DNA from: Actinophytocola sp044466355
GTDB taxonomy: Bacteria; Actinomycetota; Actinomycetes; Mycobacteriales; Pseudonocardiaceae
Length of the DNA stretch: 64,000 nucleotides
Reading direction: 5' to 3'
Assembly (NCBI RefSeq): GCF_044466355.1
Contig: NZ_JBITMQ010000002.1
Coordinates: 915,363-979,362 of the forward strand
Both the position numbers and the translations under genes were made by a program. This document shows, one piece after another, positions 17,351 to 26,391 of the stretch. Within the stretch, counting starts at the first letter, position 1. Every line of letters starts with the position of its first letter. The notes beneath the pieces are model-generated. The model was given only the letters and a program-made list of their open reading frames with translations, did not search any database and was not told the origin of the DNA.

Positions 17351-17620
17351 TACACCGATTAGCGATTTGGAAATGTCCCGCGATGTAATGTTGACTGCAA
17401 CAAGGGCTCCTGTTGAAATCAAGGTCGGCGAGATACGCGATTGCCACCCCGGCAACCGTACTCGAAGTGCTTGCCCGACTCAGTTGACCGACTGACGCCT
17501 TGTCGTTCACCATCCTCCGCGAGTCATGTAACTGCCCATCCGATGACCATTCGTAGCAAGAGGGCATGTGGCTCGCCTTGGCGAGCAGTCGAGACCATTT
17601 CGTTACCTGACGGCTCGCGG

Positions 17621-19198
17621 TCAGTCGATGAGAACGCCGGGATTGAGCACGTCGTGCGGGTCCAGCGCGGTCTTGGCCGCGCGCAACGCGGCCGCGAACG
17701 GTTCGGGACGCTGCCGGTCGTAGCCTGGGCGATGGTCACGACCGACCGCGTGATGGTGCGTGACTGTCGCGCGCAAGCGGGTCAGGCATGCCATCGCCGC
17801 TGACTTGATGTCATCCCACATGGCGAGCTCGTTCCCCCGCCGTCCGGCGGCGACCACCGTGAAGTAGGGGGCCGGGCCGTCCGGGTAGACGTGAGTGAAG
17901 CGGCAGTTCACCGCACCCCGCGCGCCGGTGATCTCCTCGACGGCCGCACCGACCTCCGCACGCACCGTCGCGTACACCTCGAATGCCCGGTCCCACGTGC
18001 ACGCCGTCTCGAACGTCTCCACGATCGCGCTCATCCTGGCCAGCCCGTCACGCATGTACGGCATCCGCAGGAAGGCCGACCTCCAGCTCTCCACCGCGCT
18101 GTCACCCCGCTCGCCACGAGGCCGCGCCGCGCCGCCGTGGTCGTGGGCCAGGGTGACGAGTTCAGCGAGCCGCGCCTCGACAGGGTGGTGTGCGGACTCG
18201 GCCCCGAGGACGAGCACAGCCTCTCCATGGCGACCGGCACCGGACAGCGCCGCCTCACCGGGATCGAGCAGGCGGCAGTTAGCGGGGTGGAGGCCGGACT
18301 GCGCGACAGCCCGGACAGCCTCGACCGCGTTCTCCATCGTGGCGAACGAGACAGACGCGGACGCTTTGTACACAGGCCGGTCCTGAAGCCGCAGCCACGC
18401 CTCGGTGATCACACCGAGCGCACCCTCCGAACCGAGGAACAGACGGTCCGGGGACGGACCTGCTCCCGAAGAGGGCACCCGCCATGACTCGCTGATCCCG
18501 ACCGGCGTGACCACCCGCATCGATTCCACGAGGTCGTCGATGTGGGTGAGGAGTGTGGCGTAGTGGCCGCCCGCCCGGGTGGCAAGCCAGCCGCCAAGTG
18601 TCGAGAACTCGAAACTCTGCGGGAAGTGCCGCAACGTGAAACCGTACGGGCGCAGCTGATTCTCGATCACCGGCCCGAACGCACCCGCCTGGATCCGGGC
18701 TGCCCGGCTGACCGAGTCGACCTCCAGGACCCGGTGCATGGCCGTGAGGTCGAGGGAGACGGCGCCGCGGTGGTCCGTGCTCCGGCACTCGACCCCGCCG
18801 ACCACGGACGAGCCGCCGCCATACGGGACGACCGCGACACGGTGCTCGCCCGCCCAGTCGAGGATGTCCACGATCTCGTCCTCGCTGCGCGGAAACGCGA
18901 CCAGATCCGGCGCCGGGGCGAGGTCGCCGCGCAGGGCACGAACGACATCTCGATAGGCCTTGCCGTACGTGTGCCCGGCCCGATCCGGCAGAGCGACGGA
19001 GAAACGATGAGCAAGGGCGTTCGGTGGCGTGATCCGCGACGGCGGCAGCACAAGGTCTTCGAGCTGAGGTACGGGAAGCGGAGCGCTCGGCAACCCAGGC
19101 AGGAGCGCGCCGATCGCGACGCAGTCGGCATCGGACAACACCTCGCCGGTCTTCCCCCAGCCCCACCACGAACGTTCGGGGGAATGCGCGCCCGCCAC
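17621..19198 (-). CDS. FAD-binding oxidase, alkyl-DHAP synthase / GlcD-like
   Basis: 525 residues from GTG 19198; ATG 19249 is an alternative. The N-terminal RSWWGWGK is typical of actinobacterial AGPS-like proteins. The PCMH-type FAD-binding fold is seen in DLVAFPRSEDEIVDILDWAG, VVPYGGGSSVVGGVE and LGSEGALGVITEAWLRL; the C-terminal FAD-linked oxidase domain ends with the His-rich THHHAVGRDHRPGY motif, corresponding to the catalytic His cluster of alkyldihydroxyacetonephosphate synthases, and LDPHDVLNPGVL. Substrate is unproven: ether-lipid synthase or 2-hydroxyacid oxidase. No operon partner. Confidence 0.88.
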   Translation of the reverse strand: MAGAHSPERSWWGWGKTGEVLSDADCVAIGALLPGLPSAPLPVPQLEDLVLPPSRITPPNALAHRFSVALPDRAGHTYGKAYRDVVRALRGDLAPAPDLVAFPRSEDEIVDILDWAGEHRVAVVPYGGGSSVVGGVECRSTDHRGAVSLDLTAMHRVLEVDSVSRAARIQAGAFGPVIENQLRPYGFTLRHFPQSFEFSTLGGWLATRAGGHYATLLTHIDDLVESMRVVTPVGISESWRVPSSGAGPSPDRLFLGSEGALGVITEAWLRLQDRPVYKASASVSFATMENAVEAVRAVAQSGLHPANCRLLDPGEAALSGAGRHGEAVLVLGAESAHHPVEARLAELVTLAHDHGGAARPRGERGDSAVESWRSAFLRMPYMRDGLARMSAIVETFETACTWDRAFEVYATVRAEVGAAVEEITGARGAVNCRFTHVYPDGPAPYFTVVAAGRRGNELAMWDDIKSAAMACLTRLRATVTHHHAVGRDHRPGYDRQRPEPFAAALRAAKTALDPHDVLNPGVLID

Positions 19199-19547
19199 GC
19201 TGACGACGATACCGCGCGTGGAGCACGTCGCCGCTACTCCTGCTTCCATCTCACGTCGTGGACGAACCGGGCGCGGCTCGGTTCGGGAGACTGACGACCG
19301 GGACATCGTCTCGGGGGAGACCACGGCGTCCGGTTCGTGAGGCACGTGGGCGGGTGCGTCAGGGGCAGCATCTGGGCACTGTGGAGAGTACGGTGGTGGG
19401 CGCGGGCATTTGCCCAGGGGCGACGTCATGCGGTTCGGCGGGGGAGCCACGCCGATGCGGCGTGGTGGTGCGTCGACGGTCGTGCTTCGTGCATCGACCA
19501 TCTGACCGTGTCGAGGGGGCGTGGGGGGCAGTGAGGATGGCGATGTC
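19199..19547. other. intergenic region between divergent genes
   Basis: 349 bases with no convincing gene. A possible sigma-B-type promoter for the plus-strand STAS-GAF-ANTAR gene is GTTCG with GGGTG about 16 bases later near 19335-19358, weak because the -10 lacks the usual final A. Confidence 0.3.
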
Positions 19548-20636
19548 ATGGCGGCCAAGCTGACAGTCGCGTCGCGTTCCACAAGCCAGGCCCTGGTGGT
19601 GCGGTTGGCAGGTGTGCTGGGTGGTGTCGGGGCTGACCATGCCGCGTTGCGGGAGGTGGTGGCGGCGTTGCCGCCGCCACCTTCGGTCGTGTTCGACGTC
19701 CGCGAGGTGCGGTTGCTCAGACCAGCTGGTCTCCACGAGTTCCTGGCAGTTGTCGAGGCGCTGGAACGGCGTGGCGTGCCTTCCAAGGTCGTCGTCGGTC
19801 CGCTCAGCGCTGCTGGTCGGTCACTGCGGGCTGGGGAGTTGCCTTCCGGGCTGGAGATGTTCGATGACCTCGCGGGTGCGCTCCAGGTCGTGGGGGAAGC
19901 GTCGCCGATCGACCCGGCGGAGGATGCGTTCGCGGAACAGTTGGCGTCACTGACGCGAGTCCTGGTCGGCGCGTCGACTGTCGGCGTGGCGTTGCACCGG
20001 ATCGTGGACGCCGCCAGGACGATTGTCCCTGGGGCGGACTTGGTGAGTGTCACGCTGCGTGACCGAGGTGGCGCGTTCTTCACCCCGGTGGAGACTGATG
20101 CGTTGGCTGGTGCGCTGGATGAGGTTCAGTACCGCACTGGGCAGGGCCCGTGTCTGGATGCCGCCCGACCCGAGGGCCCGGGGTTCGCGGCCAGCGACGA
20201 TCTGACTGTCGAGGACCGTTGGCCGCGGTTCGCGCAGGAGGCTTCGATCCACGGACTGGCTGCGGTGCTGTCCACCGATCTGCACATCCCGCTGAACACG
20301 GCGCTGGGCGGGGCGCTGAACATCTATTCGGAGCGGACCGCCGGGCTGGATCACCAGGACCGGCACACCGCGCTGCTGCTGGCGTCGCACGCGTCGCTGG
20401 CGCTGGCGTACGCCTCGGCGGTGGAGCTGTCCGAGGTGCGCGAACGACATTTGCGGCGCGCGATCGACACACGTGATGTGATCGGGCAGGCCAAGGGCAT
20501 CCTCATGGGGCGGCGGGGTATGACCGCCGATGAGGCGTTCGAGGTGCTGCGCCGCACCTCTCAGGACCTCAACGTCAAGCTGGTCGGCCTGGCCCGCACG
20601 CTCACCGAACACCCCGACGGGCTCGACACGGCCTGA
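19548..20636 (+). CDS. STAS-GAF-ANTAR regulatory protein
   Basis: 362 residues from ATG 19548 (GTGAGGA upstream). Residues ~1-110 form a STAS domain (ALVVRLAGVLGGVGAD; VVFDVREVRLLRPAGLHEFL), although the usual Ser at the regulatory site is not obvious. Residues ~125-290 are a GAF domain with VSVTLRDRGGAFFTPVETD and YRTGQGPCLDA. Residues ~300-355 are an ANTAR RNA-binding domain (TRDVIGQAKGILMGRRGMTA). ANTAR proteins act as antiterminators on nascent RNA (family knowledge); the fused STAS suggests input from a partner-switching kinase. Confidence 0.92.
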   Translation: MAAKLTVASRSTSQALVVRLAGVLGGVGADHAALREVVAALPPPPSVVFDVREVRLLRPAGLHEFLAVVEALERRGVPSKVVVGPLSAAGRSLRAGELPSGLEMFDDLAGALQVVGEASPIDPAEDAFAEQLASLTRVLVGASTVGVALHRIVDAARTIVPGADLVSVTLRDRGGAFFTPVETDALAGALDEVQYRTGQGPCLDAARPEGPGFAASDDLTVEDRWPRFAQEASIHGLAAVLSTDLHIPLNTALGGALNIYSERTAGLDHQDRHTALLLASHASLALAYASAVELSEVRERHLRRAIDTRDVIGQAKGILMGRRGMTADEAFEVLRRTSQDLNVKLVGLARTLTEHPDGLDTA

Positions 20637-20879
20637 CCGCGCGCAGACGCGTCAAACGGTCCGCAGGTACGACGATGACAGCGACATGGTCGAACAGCGA
20701 TGATGTCATAACTGGGTGCCGACTCCCGGGCCCTGCCGCTGGGAGCAGCGCGGGGGACCTGGCCACCGACGTCACCGAACACGACAGAGACGGTCGGGTT
20801 CGGGCCGAGCCACGGAACGGACGGCGAGCGCTGAGCGGAATTCCCAGATAGCCCGGCGATCAGTGGGTATCCCAGATGC

Positions 20880-21152
20880 ATGTGGACACAGTTGCGCGAC
20901 TGGGTGAGGTCTCTGTTGGGCAGGTCGTCGAGTGCAGCGATGCCCGAGCGTGAGGGAGACGTCCCAGAAGATCACGATGTTGCTCTCACCCGCGCGGTCG
21001 GGGGTGAACCAGAGCGCGACGATCACGACAACGCGTCCACGACCGGTCCCGGCGAGAACGAGGAGTTCGTCGGCCGCGTGGCAGGCAACGACGATGTCGG
21101 CACGGTCGGGGAAACCGGCGCCGAGGCACGTGCCCGAGACAACGACACCTGA
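20880..21152 (+). CDS. small acidic protein, hypothetical
   Basis: 90 residues from ATG 20880, no clear ribosome-binding site. The N-terminal WTQLRDWVRSLLGRSSS could be an amphipathic helix; the rest is acidic and disordered (EREGDVPEDHDV, GENEEFVGRVAGNDDVGTVG). Third-position GC is moderate. No family recognised; it could be spurious, though nothing better occupies the region. Confidence 0.4.
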   Translation: MWTQLRDWVRSLLGRSSSAAMPEREGDVPEDHDVALTRAVGGEPERDDHDNASTTGPGENEEFVGRVAGNDDVGTVGETGAEARARDNDT

Positions 21153-21436
21153 CATCGCACTTCACCCGAGCTGTGCCCTTGGCGTCGCCACCGGCCGCCG
21201 CTCAGTCCGGTCGTGATGCCTCGTCTCGACCAGTCGACGCACAAACGACGCAGCCAGCTACGAGGTGTAGTAGGGTGGTGCCGACGGTTGAGCCGACAGC
21301 CGCCCAATACCTTCCGGCTCGAGATGGCTCCCGCGATCACCTCGTGCACACGGCGTCCAACCCGTACGCCACGCGAATCAATACCGGGGTTCTCGATGAT
21401 GCCGTCCCGCCCCACTGTTTGCTCAGGAAGGTTCCT

Positions 21437-21994
21437 GTGCTCACCTCCGAAACGTTTCTCGCCTGCACGCAGGCGCACCGTCGAGCCGCTCTGCGGCCTG
21501 GCGCCAGCGCCGCCAACCAACCACAACCGGTGAACATCCCGATCACCTCACACACCACCCGACGCGATGCTCGTCTCCGGTTTCGCGTAACCCGTCCCAC
21601 TACCACCACTACGGTGATCGAGGTCGTCGGCGAGATCGATCTCGCGACGGCCCCGGACCTTCGGACGTTCCTCGATACCTGTCTCCCCGACCCGGACCGA
21701 GACGTGATCCTCGGCGTGTCCGCCGTTACCTTCCTCAGTGCCACCGGAATTTCCGTCCTGGTACACGCCAACCGGGTGATACGCGACGCAGGACGGCGCC
21801 TGCGGCTGATCACACGATCGCGAAACGTCAACCGCGTACTGCAGATCACCGGCGTCGACCGGCAGTTGGCCTGCCATCAAACACCTGACCCAACCGCGAA
21901 GTCCCGGTCGGACAGTCCCCGACCGACATCACTCGCCCAGCGCAGCGCCCTGCAGCCTGTTGATCAACGACCGACCGACGTAGAAGAGACCTGA
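21437..21994 (+). CDS. STAS-domain anti-sigma factor antagonist
   Basis: 185 residues; GTG 21437 has AGGAAGG five bases upstream. A ~50-residue unique N-terminus precedes a STAS domain: VIEVVGEIDLATAPDLRTFL, then VILGVSAVTFLSATGISVLV (phospho-site region SATG) and RDAGRRLRLITRSRNVNRVL. The C-terminal ~30 residues are polar. Such proteins bind anti-sigma kinases and release a sigma factor when dephosphorylated (family knowledge). No kinase gene is adjacent. Confidence 0.88.
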   Translation: MLTSETFLACTQAHRRAALRPGASAANQPQPVNIPITSHTTRRDARLRFRVTRPTTTTTVIEVVGEIDLATAPDLRTFLDTCLPDPDRDVILGVSAVTFLSATGISVLVHANRVIRDAGRRLRLITRSRNVNRVLQITGVDRQLACHQTPDPTAKSRSDSPRPTSLAQRSALQPVDQRPTDVEET

Positions 21995-22061
21995 CACGAC
22001 GTCGTCGAGTACGGGCAGAACCCGCCTGAGGGTGGTGCCGGGTGGGTGCGATGATGAACGG

Positions 22062-22967
22062 ATGGCCCATCGCGGCGACAGCGCTGCTCAACGCTTCGCG
22101 AGGGAACTGTCCAGCGGTTCTTCCGCCTCGCGGACCTACACCGGGGGCCAGGTGGCCCGCGCGCTCGACATCGCCGAGACCACCCTTCGGTCGTGGCACC
22201 GTCGCTACGAGATCGGGCCGCAAGCCACCCGCCCCGGCGGCTACCGCCGTTACACCGCCGAGGACATCTCCCGCCTGGAGCGCATGCGCGACCTGATCCG
22301 GTCGGGCATGCTGGCCTCCGACGCCGCCCGGACAACCACCGGGCCGTTGGCCGGCCCCGGTCTCGACGTCGCGCGGGACCGGTTGACCGCGGCGAGCCGA
22401 GCCTTGGACAGCCGATCCTGCCGTAACGTTCTCGTGGAGGCCATCCAAGCGCATGGCGTGGTCGCGGCCTGGGAGAACGTCTGTCGCCCTGCCCTGGCCG
22501 ATGTCGAGGACGAGCAGCGGAAAGCCTCGGAGCCGGTGACATGCGTTCCGCGCGAGCACGTGCTGTCGTGGTCGATCAGCGCGGCACTGCACAACACCCT
22601 GCACGGGGTACCCCAAGCCCGCCGGCCTGCTGTCCTGCTGACTTGTGTGCAGGACGAGCAGCACACCTTGCCGCTCGAGGCGCTCGGCGCCGCGCTCGCG
22701 GAGCGCGACGTGCCCGTGCGCATGCTGGGAGCCGCGATGCCCACCCGCGGCCTCGTCGCGGCGGTCCGCGCATCGTCACCGGAGGCGGTCGTGGTGTGGG
22801 CGCAACGGCCGAGCACCGCGAGCGGCGTCGTGGCCAGCCTTCGCCGCCTCTCGCCACGCATCGTCACGGCCGGGCCAGGCTGGTCCGCGCGGCGCCGCGC
22901 AAGTCCCGAGCACCTGTCCAGCCTTCCCGCCGCCGTCACGCTGCTTTCTGGCGAGCCGACGCGCTGA
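22062..22967 (+). CDS. MerR-type regulator with B12-binding-like domain
   Basis: 301 residues from ATG 22062. N-terminal winged MerR HTH (YTGGQVARALDIAETTLRSW then RPGGYRRYTAEDISRLERM). The C-terminal two-thirds resembles the CarH/LitR fold: a four-helix bundle with REH at 164-166 and a Rossmann-type B12 domain with DEQHTLPLEALGAALAE (His201 at the lower-ligand position of the E-x-H-x-x-G motif, with Gly replaced by Pro) and VPVRMLGAAMP. No Trp is seen nine residues before EH, so photochemistry of the CarH type is uncertain. Could be a light- or cobalamin-responsive repressor. Confidence 0.85.
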   Translation: MAHRGDSAAQRFARELSSGSSASRTYTGGQVARALDIAETTLRSWHRRYEIGPQATRPGGYRRYTAEDISRLERMRDLIRSGMLASDAARTTTGPLAGPGLDVARDRLTAASRALDSRSCRNVLVEAIQAHGVVAAWENVCRPALADVEDEQRKASEPVTCVPREHVLSWSISAALHNTLHGVPQARRPAVLLTCVQDEQHTLPLEALGAALAERDVPVRMLGAAMPTRGLVAAVRASSPEAVVVWAQRPSTASGVVASLRRLSPRIVTAGPGWSARRRASPEHLSSLPAAVTLLSGEPTR

Positions 22968-23162
22968 GGCCGCGGATGGGACGCCGGTTCCGAGGCCAAC
23001 CGGTGGCCGCGCTCGATGCCCAACTCGGACGGGTTCAGGTGGAACGGCCGCAGATTCGTGGGCCATTCCCAGGGCTTGCCCCTTCACACCCTGTTGACGC
23101 ATGGTCGCCCAGGGCCGGGGTAGTCAGCGGGTTCGGGCGATTGTCTGTGAAGGGATGAACCG

Positions 23163-23678
23163 ATGCGAAGCCGTGTCCGTGCCGGCGGTCATGCCGTGCA
23201 CCCCATACTCATCGTGTTTCCCCTCGGCCTGCTGACCACAGCGGTCGGGTTCGACGTGCTGTGGCTCATCACCGACCGCGCCAGCTTCGCGTTCACCGCA
23301 GCACACGTCATCGCCGCGGGCGTGCTGCTCGGCGTGGTCACGTCGGCGACCGGGTGGCTCGACTGGCTGCTCGCGGTCCCTGTCGGCACGAGGGCACGCA
23401 GGGTTGGGCTCGCGCACGGATTCGTTAACACCGCCGTGCTGGTGCTGTTCGGGATCAGCTGGTTGCTGCGGGCGGGCGCGCCGGGCTGGGACGCGTCCCC
23501 GCTCGCTCTCGTCCTGGCGTGGGCCGGATTGGCCGTCGCTGGGTTCGGCGGCTGGCTGGGCGGTGAACTGGTCGAACGCATGGGCATCAGCGTTGAGGAG
23601 GGCGCCCATCCGGATGCGCCGAGTTCACTGGGCAAACGGCCAGTCACCGCGACCGCCACGGTGCCTGCGGAGCGGTGA
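23163..23678 (+). CDS. DUF2231 membrane protein (copy 1)
   Basis: 171 residues, ATG 23163 with GAAGGGA upstream. The family signature GHAVHPILIVFPLGLLTTAV near the N-terminus is followed by three more membrane helices; conserved GWLDWL and GGWLGGELVERMGI are visible, and the tail is polar. Function unknown. Very similar to the copy at 51623 (same start RSR-R-AGHA-HP, same GGWLGGELVER), less so to the one at 34682. Ends seven bases before the convergent flavoprotein gene. Confidence 0.93.
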   Translation: MRSRVRAGGHAVHPILIVFPLGLLTTAVGFDVLWLITDRASFAFTAAHVIAAGVLLGVVTSATGWLDWLLAVPVGTRARRVGLAHGFVNTAVLVLFGISWLLRAGAPGWDASPLALVLAWAGLAVAGFGGWLGGELVERMGISVEEGAHPDAPSSLGKRPVTATATVPAER

Positions 23679-23685
23679 GAGGTGG

Positions 23686-24846
23686 TCAGAGCACTCGCCC
23701 GGCACGCCGTGCCGTCGCTGTGACCATCGCTGTAACCATGGCCGTGACCAGCGGCAGGTCGAGCGTGCCCGCGCCGAGCCCGATCTCGACGATGCGGTCG
23801 AAGGCGCGCTGGTCGTCGCGGGCGGCGGCGGTGGCGACGTCTACCAGCCACGGTCGGCCGGTGAGCCGGGCAAGCAGGTCGGTGTGCCGGAGGTGCCTGC
23901 CGAGGTGGCGGCGTAGGGCTTCGCGGTAGGCGCGGGCGGGATCGGGTGTCGTGGCGGCGGCGCCCGCGAGGGCGCCGGACAGGACGGCGTAGTAGATGCC
24001 TTCGCCGGTGAGCGGGTTGATGAGCGACGCCGCGTCACCGGCCAGCAGCACCCGGCCGTGCGCGACAGCCGGGCGACCGGGGGACAGCGGCAGGCGGTGC
24101 CCGCGCAGCCGCACCGGGGCGAGGCCGGGAAGCAGGGCGTGCAGCCGTTCCGTCAGTTCCGCCCTGCTCGGGGGCGTGGCCGTCAGGAGTTCTCCGTAGC
24201 CGACGTTCGCGGTGTCGTCCCCGACCGGGAAGACCCAGGCGTAGGCGGGCCAGTGCGCTCCCGCCATGACGAGCCGTTGCTCGTCGGCAGGCCACGGTGC
24301 CGCGCTCGTGTACCCACGCAGTGCGATCGCGACGGTGCCCTGCCGTGCGTTCCCGGCGCCGCAGTGGCGCCGCACGACCGACTCGGCGCCGTCCGCGCCG
24401 ATGACCGTCCTGGCGCGCAGGACATCGTCGACGAGGACCGTAGCGTCTTGCTGGACGAGCGTGCGGACCCGCCGCCGCTGGAACACCGCGCCCGCGTCCC
24501 TGGCGGCCTGAAGGAGCCGGGCGTCGAAGAGCACGCGCGGGATGACGGCGGCGGGCCGCGCGAAGCTCCGCCTGGCCCGTACGCCGCCCGGTGACACGAG
24601 CCGCAGCCCGCCCACCGGTCTGGTGCCTGACGCGAGCCCGGCCGCGTCCACCCCCAACGCGGTGAGCACGTCCATGGCGTGCGGTGCAACGCCGTCGCCA
24701 CAGACCTTGTCGCGGGGGAAGTCGGCGGCGTCCAGCACGAGCACGCGTGCCGACGGGGCGGCACGCAGCGCGGCGAGCGCCGCCGTCGCCCCGGCGGGTC
24801 CAGCGCCGACGACCACGAGGTCCCAGTCGGGAATTCCGTCCCGCAT
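23686..24846 (-). CDS. geranylgeranyl-reductase-family flavoprotein
   Basis: 386 residues; ATG 24846 shares one base with the preceding stop (TGATG). Rossmann FAD motif LVVVGAGPAGATAALAAL near residue 10, the GGR-type DKVCGDGVAPHAMD segment, and second FAD motif GRVLLAGDAASLINPLTGEG with IYYAVLSG. Such enzymes reduce prenyl double bonds or hydroxylate aromatic rings. Last gene of the biosynthetic operon; with the UbiA-type prenyltransferase nearby, saturation of a prenyl chain or ring oxidation is plausible (inference). C-terminus ends with a short repeat VTAMVTAMVTAT. Confidence 0.9.
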   Translation of the reverse strand: MRDGIPDWDLVVVGAGPAGATAALAALRAAPSARVLVLDAADFPRDKVCGDGVAPHAMDVLTALGVDAAGLASGTRPVGGLRLVSPGGVRARRSFARPAAVIPRVLFDARLLQAARDAGAVFQRRRVRTLVQQDATVLVDDVLRARTVIGADGAESVVRRHCGAGNARQGTVAIALRGYTSAAPWPADEQRLVMAGAHWPAYAWVFPVGDDTANVGYGELLTATPPSRAELTERLHALLPGLAPVRLRGHRLPLSPGRPAVAHGRVLLAGDAASLINPLTGEGIYYAVLSGALAGAAATTPDPARAYREALRRHLGRHLRHTDLLARLTGRPWLVDVATAAARDDQRAFDRIVEIGLGAGTLDLPLVTAMVTAMVTATARRAGRVL

Positions 24847-25877
24847 CAGTGGGCGAGCTGGTCGACGGCGGCGGCGAACAACCACGGGGCACGGACCGCG
24901 GTGGGCACGATCCGCTGTGCGAGCGCGGGACGGCCGCGTGCCCACAGCAGGCCCTCGGTCAGCCAGCGCGACCGTCGTGAGGCCCGCCTCCAGGCGCGGT
25001 CGTAGTCGGCGGGCCGGTCCGCGCGCAGACAGCGGACGAGTTCGGCCGCGGTGGTCATGGCGAGCGCCAGCCCTTCGCCGGTGAGGGCGTCGACGTAGCC
25101 GGCGGCGTCCCCGGCGAGCAGCACCCGTCCCGCGACCCTGCGGGCGGCCCGTTGCCGCAGTGGGCCCGCACCTCGGACCGGCGAGACCGGTTTCGCGTCC
25201 GCGATCCGTGCCGCCAGCTCGGGGAAGGCGGTGAGCTGGTCGTCGAACCCGCCGCGCACCGACGACAGGATCGCGACGCCGATCGTGTCCGGCGCGACCG
25301 GTGTCACGTAGGCCTCGGACTGTGCCGCCCACGTCACCTCGACCGCGTCCGAGAACGGGGCGATCGCGTAGTGGCGGCGCAGTCCCCAGCGGGGCGTGGA
25401 CGTCGTGGCGCCGCCCTCGGCGAGACCGGTGCGGTCACGGACGGTGGAGTGCAGCCCGTCCGCCGCGACCAGGTACCGGGCTCGCAGATCGCCCGCCCGC
25501 ACGTGGTCGTCGTGCTGCACGACCTCGGTGATCGCGGTCGCCAGCACCGGCACGCCGTGCCGGTCGACCTCGGTGCGCAGTGCGCCGTGCAGTGCGGTGC
25601 GCCGCACCCCTCTGCCGGGGCCGGTGCGGAACGCGGCGTGCACGGCCCGCTCACCCTGCCGGTAGGTGATGCCCTCGATCGGGTGCCCAGGTGGGTCGAT
25701 CCCGAGCGCTGTCAGTGCACGCACGGCGCCGGGCATCAGCCCTTCGCCGCACGCCTTGTCGAGCACCCCGGCGCGCTTCTCGCACACCACCACGTCCATG
25801 CCCGCCCGTGCGCACCCCAGCGCGACGGCAAGACCGGCGGGACCGCCGCCGACGACGACCACGTCGTGCTCACGCAT
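24846..25877 (-). CDS. FAD-dependent monooxygenase, SrsC-like
   Basis: 343 residues. FAD motif DVVVVGGGPAGLAVALGCAR at the N-terminus, VCEKRAGVLDKACGEGLMPG, central RYLVAADGLHSTVRDRTGL (DG motif of aromatic hydroxylases) and GRVLLAGDAAGYVDALTGEG. Start ATG 25877 overlaps the methyltransferase stop by eight bases. Compared with the Streptomyces srsABC pathway this matches the third component, a flavoprotein that hydroxylates the alkylresorcinol ring to a quinol (pathway knowledge). Substrate here is inferred from context. Confidence 0.88.
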   Translation of the reverse strand: MREHDVVVVGGGPAGLAVALGCARAGMDVVVCEKRAGVLDKACGEGLMPGAVRALTALGIDPPGHPIEGITYRQGERAVHAAFRTGPGRGVRRTALHGALRTEVDRHGVPVLATAITEVVQHDDHVRAGDLRARYLVAADGLHSTVRDRTGLAEGGATTSTPRWGLRRHYAIAPFSDAVEVTWAAQSEAYVTPVAPDTIGVAILSSVRGGFDDQLTAFPELAARIADAKPVSPVRGAGPLRQRAARRVAGRVLLAGDAAGYVDALTGEGLALAMTTAAELVRCLRADRPADYDRAWRRASRRSRWLTEGLLWARGRPALAQRIVPTAVRAPWLFAAAVDQLAH

Positions 25878-26391
25878 GGACCGACCTCAGCGCGTCGTTC
25901 TCGGCGCGGATCCGCACCGTCAGCAAGCCGGCGTTGACGACGGTGAACATCGCGGCCGTCAACCACGCGCCATGCACGAGCGGCAACGCGAAACCCTCGA
26001 CGACGACCGCGACGTAGTTCGGGTGCGGGACCAGCCGGTAGGGGCCGCCGGTGACCAGGGGAAGCCCTGGGACGACCACGATCCGCGTGTTCCACCGCGG
26101 ACCGAGTGCGCGGATGCACCACCACCGCAGCGCCTGCGCCGCGACCACCAGGGCCAGCATCGGCCAGCCCAGCGCGGCGGTGAAGGGCCGGTCCGCCAGC
26201 CACACCTCGAGCAGGCAACCCGCCAGGAGACCGGTGTGCAGCACCACCATGAACGGGTAGTGCCCGAACCCGGTCTCACGTCCACCCCTGGCCAGGCTCC
26301 ACGCCAGGTTCCGCTTCGCGACGACCAGCTCCGCCAACCGCTCGAGCGCGACCAGCCCGATCAGGACCGTGTACCAGACGTCGGTCACCAT
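25870..26391 (-). CDS. isoprenylcysteine carboxyl methyltransferase-family enzyme, SrsB-like
   Basis: 173 residues, integral membrane. Five hydrophobic segments and the ICMT-type SAM-binding signature TGGPYRLVPHPNYVAVVVEG, with E-x-R near the C-terminus (RIRAENDAL). In the srs pathway a protein of this family O-methylates alkylresorcinols. Overlaps the type III PKS gene by seven bases and the flavoprotein by eight, so the genes are tightly coupled. Confidence 0.9.
   Translation of the reverse strand: MVTDVWYTVLIGLVALERLAELVVAKRNLAWSLARGGRETGFGHYPFMVVLHTGLLAGCLLEVWLADRPFTAALGWPMLALVVAAQALRWWCIRALGPRWNTRIVVVPGLPLVTGGPYRLVPHPNYVAVVVEGFALPLVHGAWLTAAMFTVVNAGLLTVRIRAENDALRSVHA

Noticed and set aside
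19335..19358. Sigma-B-type promoter for the STAS-GAF-ANTAR gene
   Set aside because: The -10 reads GGGTG instead of GGGTA and the distance to the start is about 190 bases; too weak to list as a feature of its own.
17621..20083. Extended N-terminus for the FAD oxidase up to 20083
   Set aside because: The extension is antisense to the well-supported STAS-GAF-ANTAR gene and is Ser/Thr/Pro-rich nonsense; the family start lies at about 19198.
23686..25332. Extended N-terminus for the geranylgeranyl-reductase-like protein
   Set aside because: The extra residues are an Arg/Gly-rich out-of-frame reading of the upstream flavoprotein gene; the FAD motif begins right after ATG 24846.
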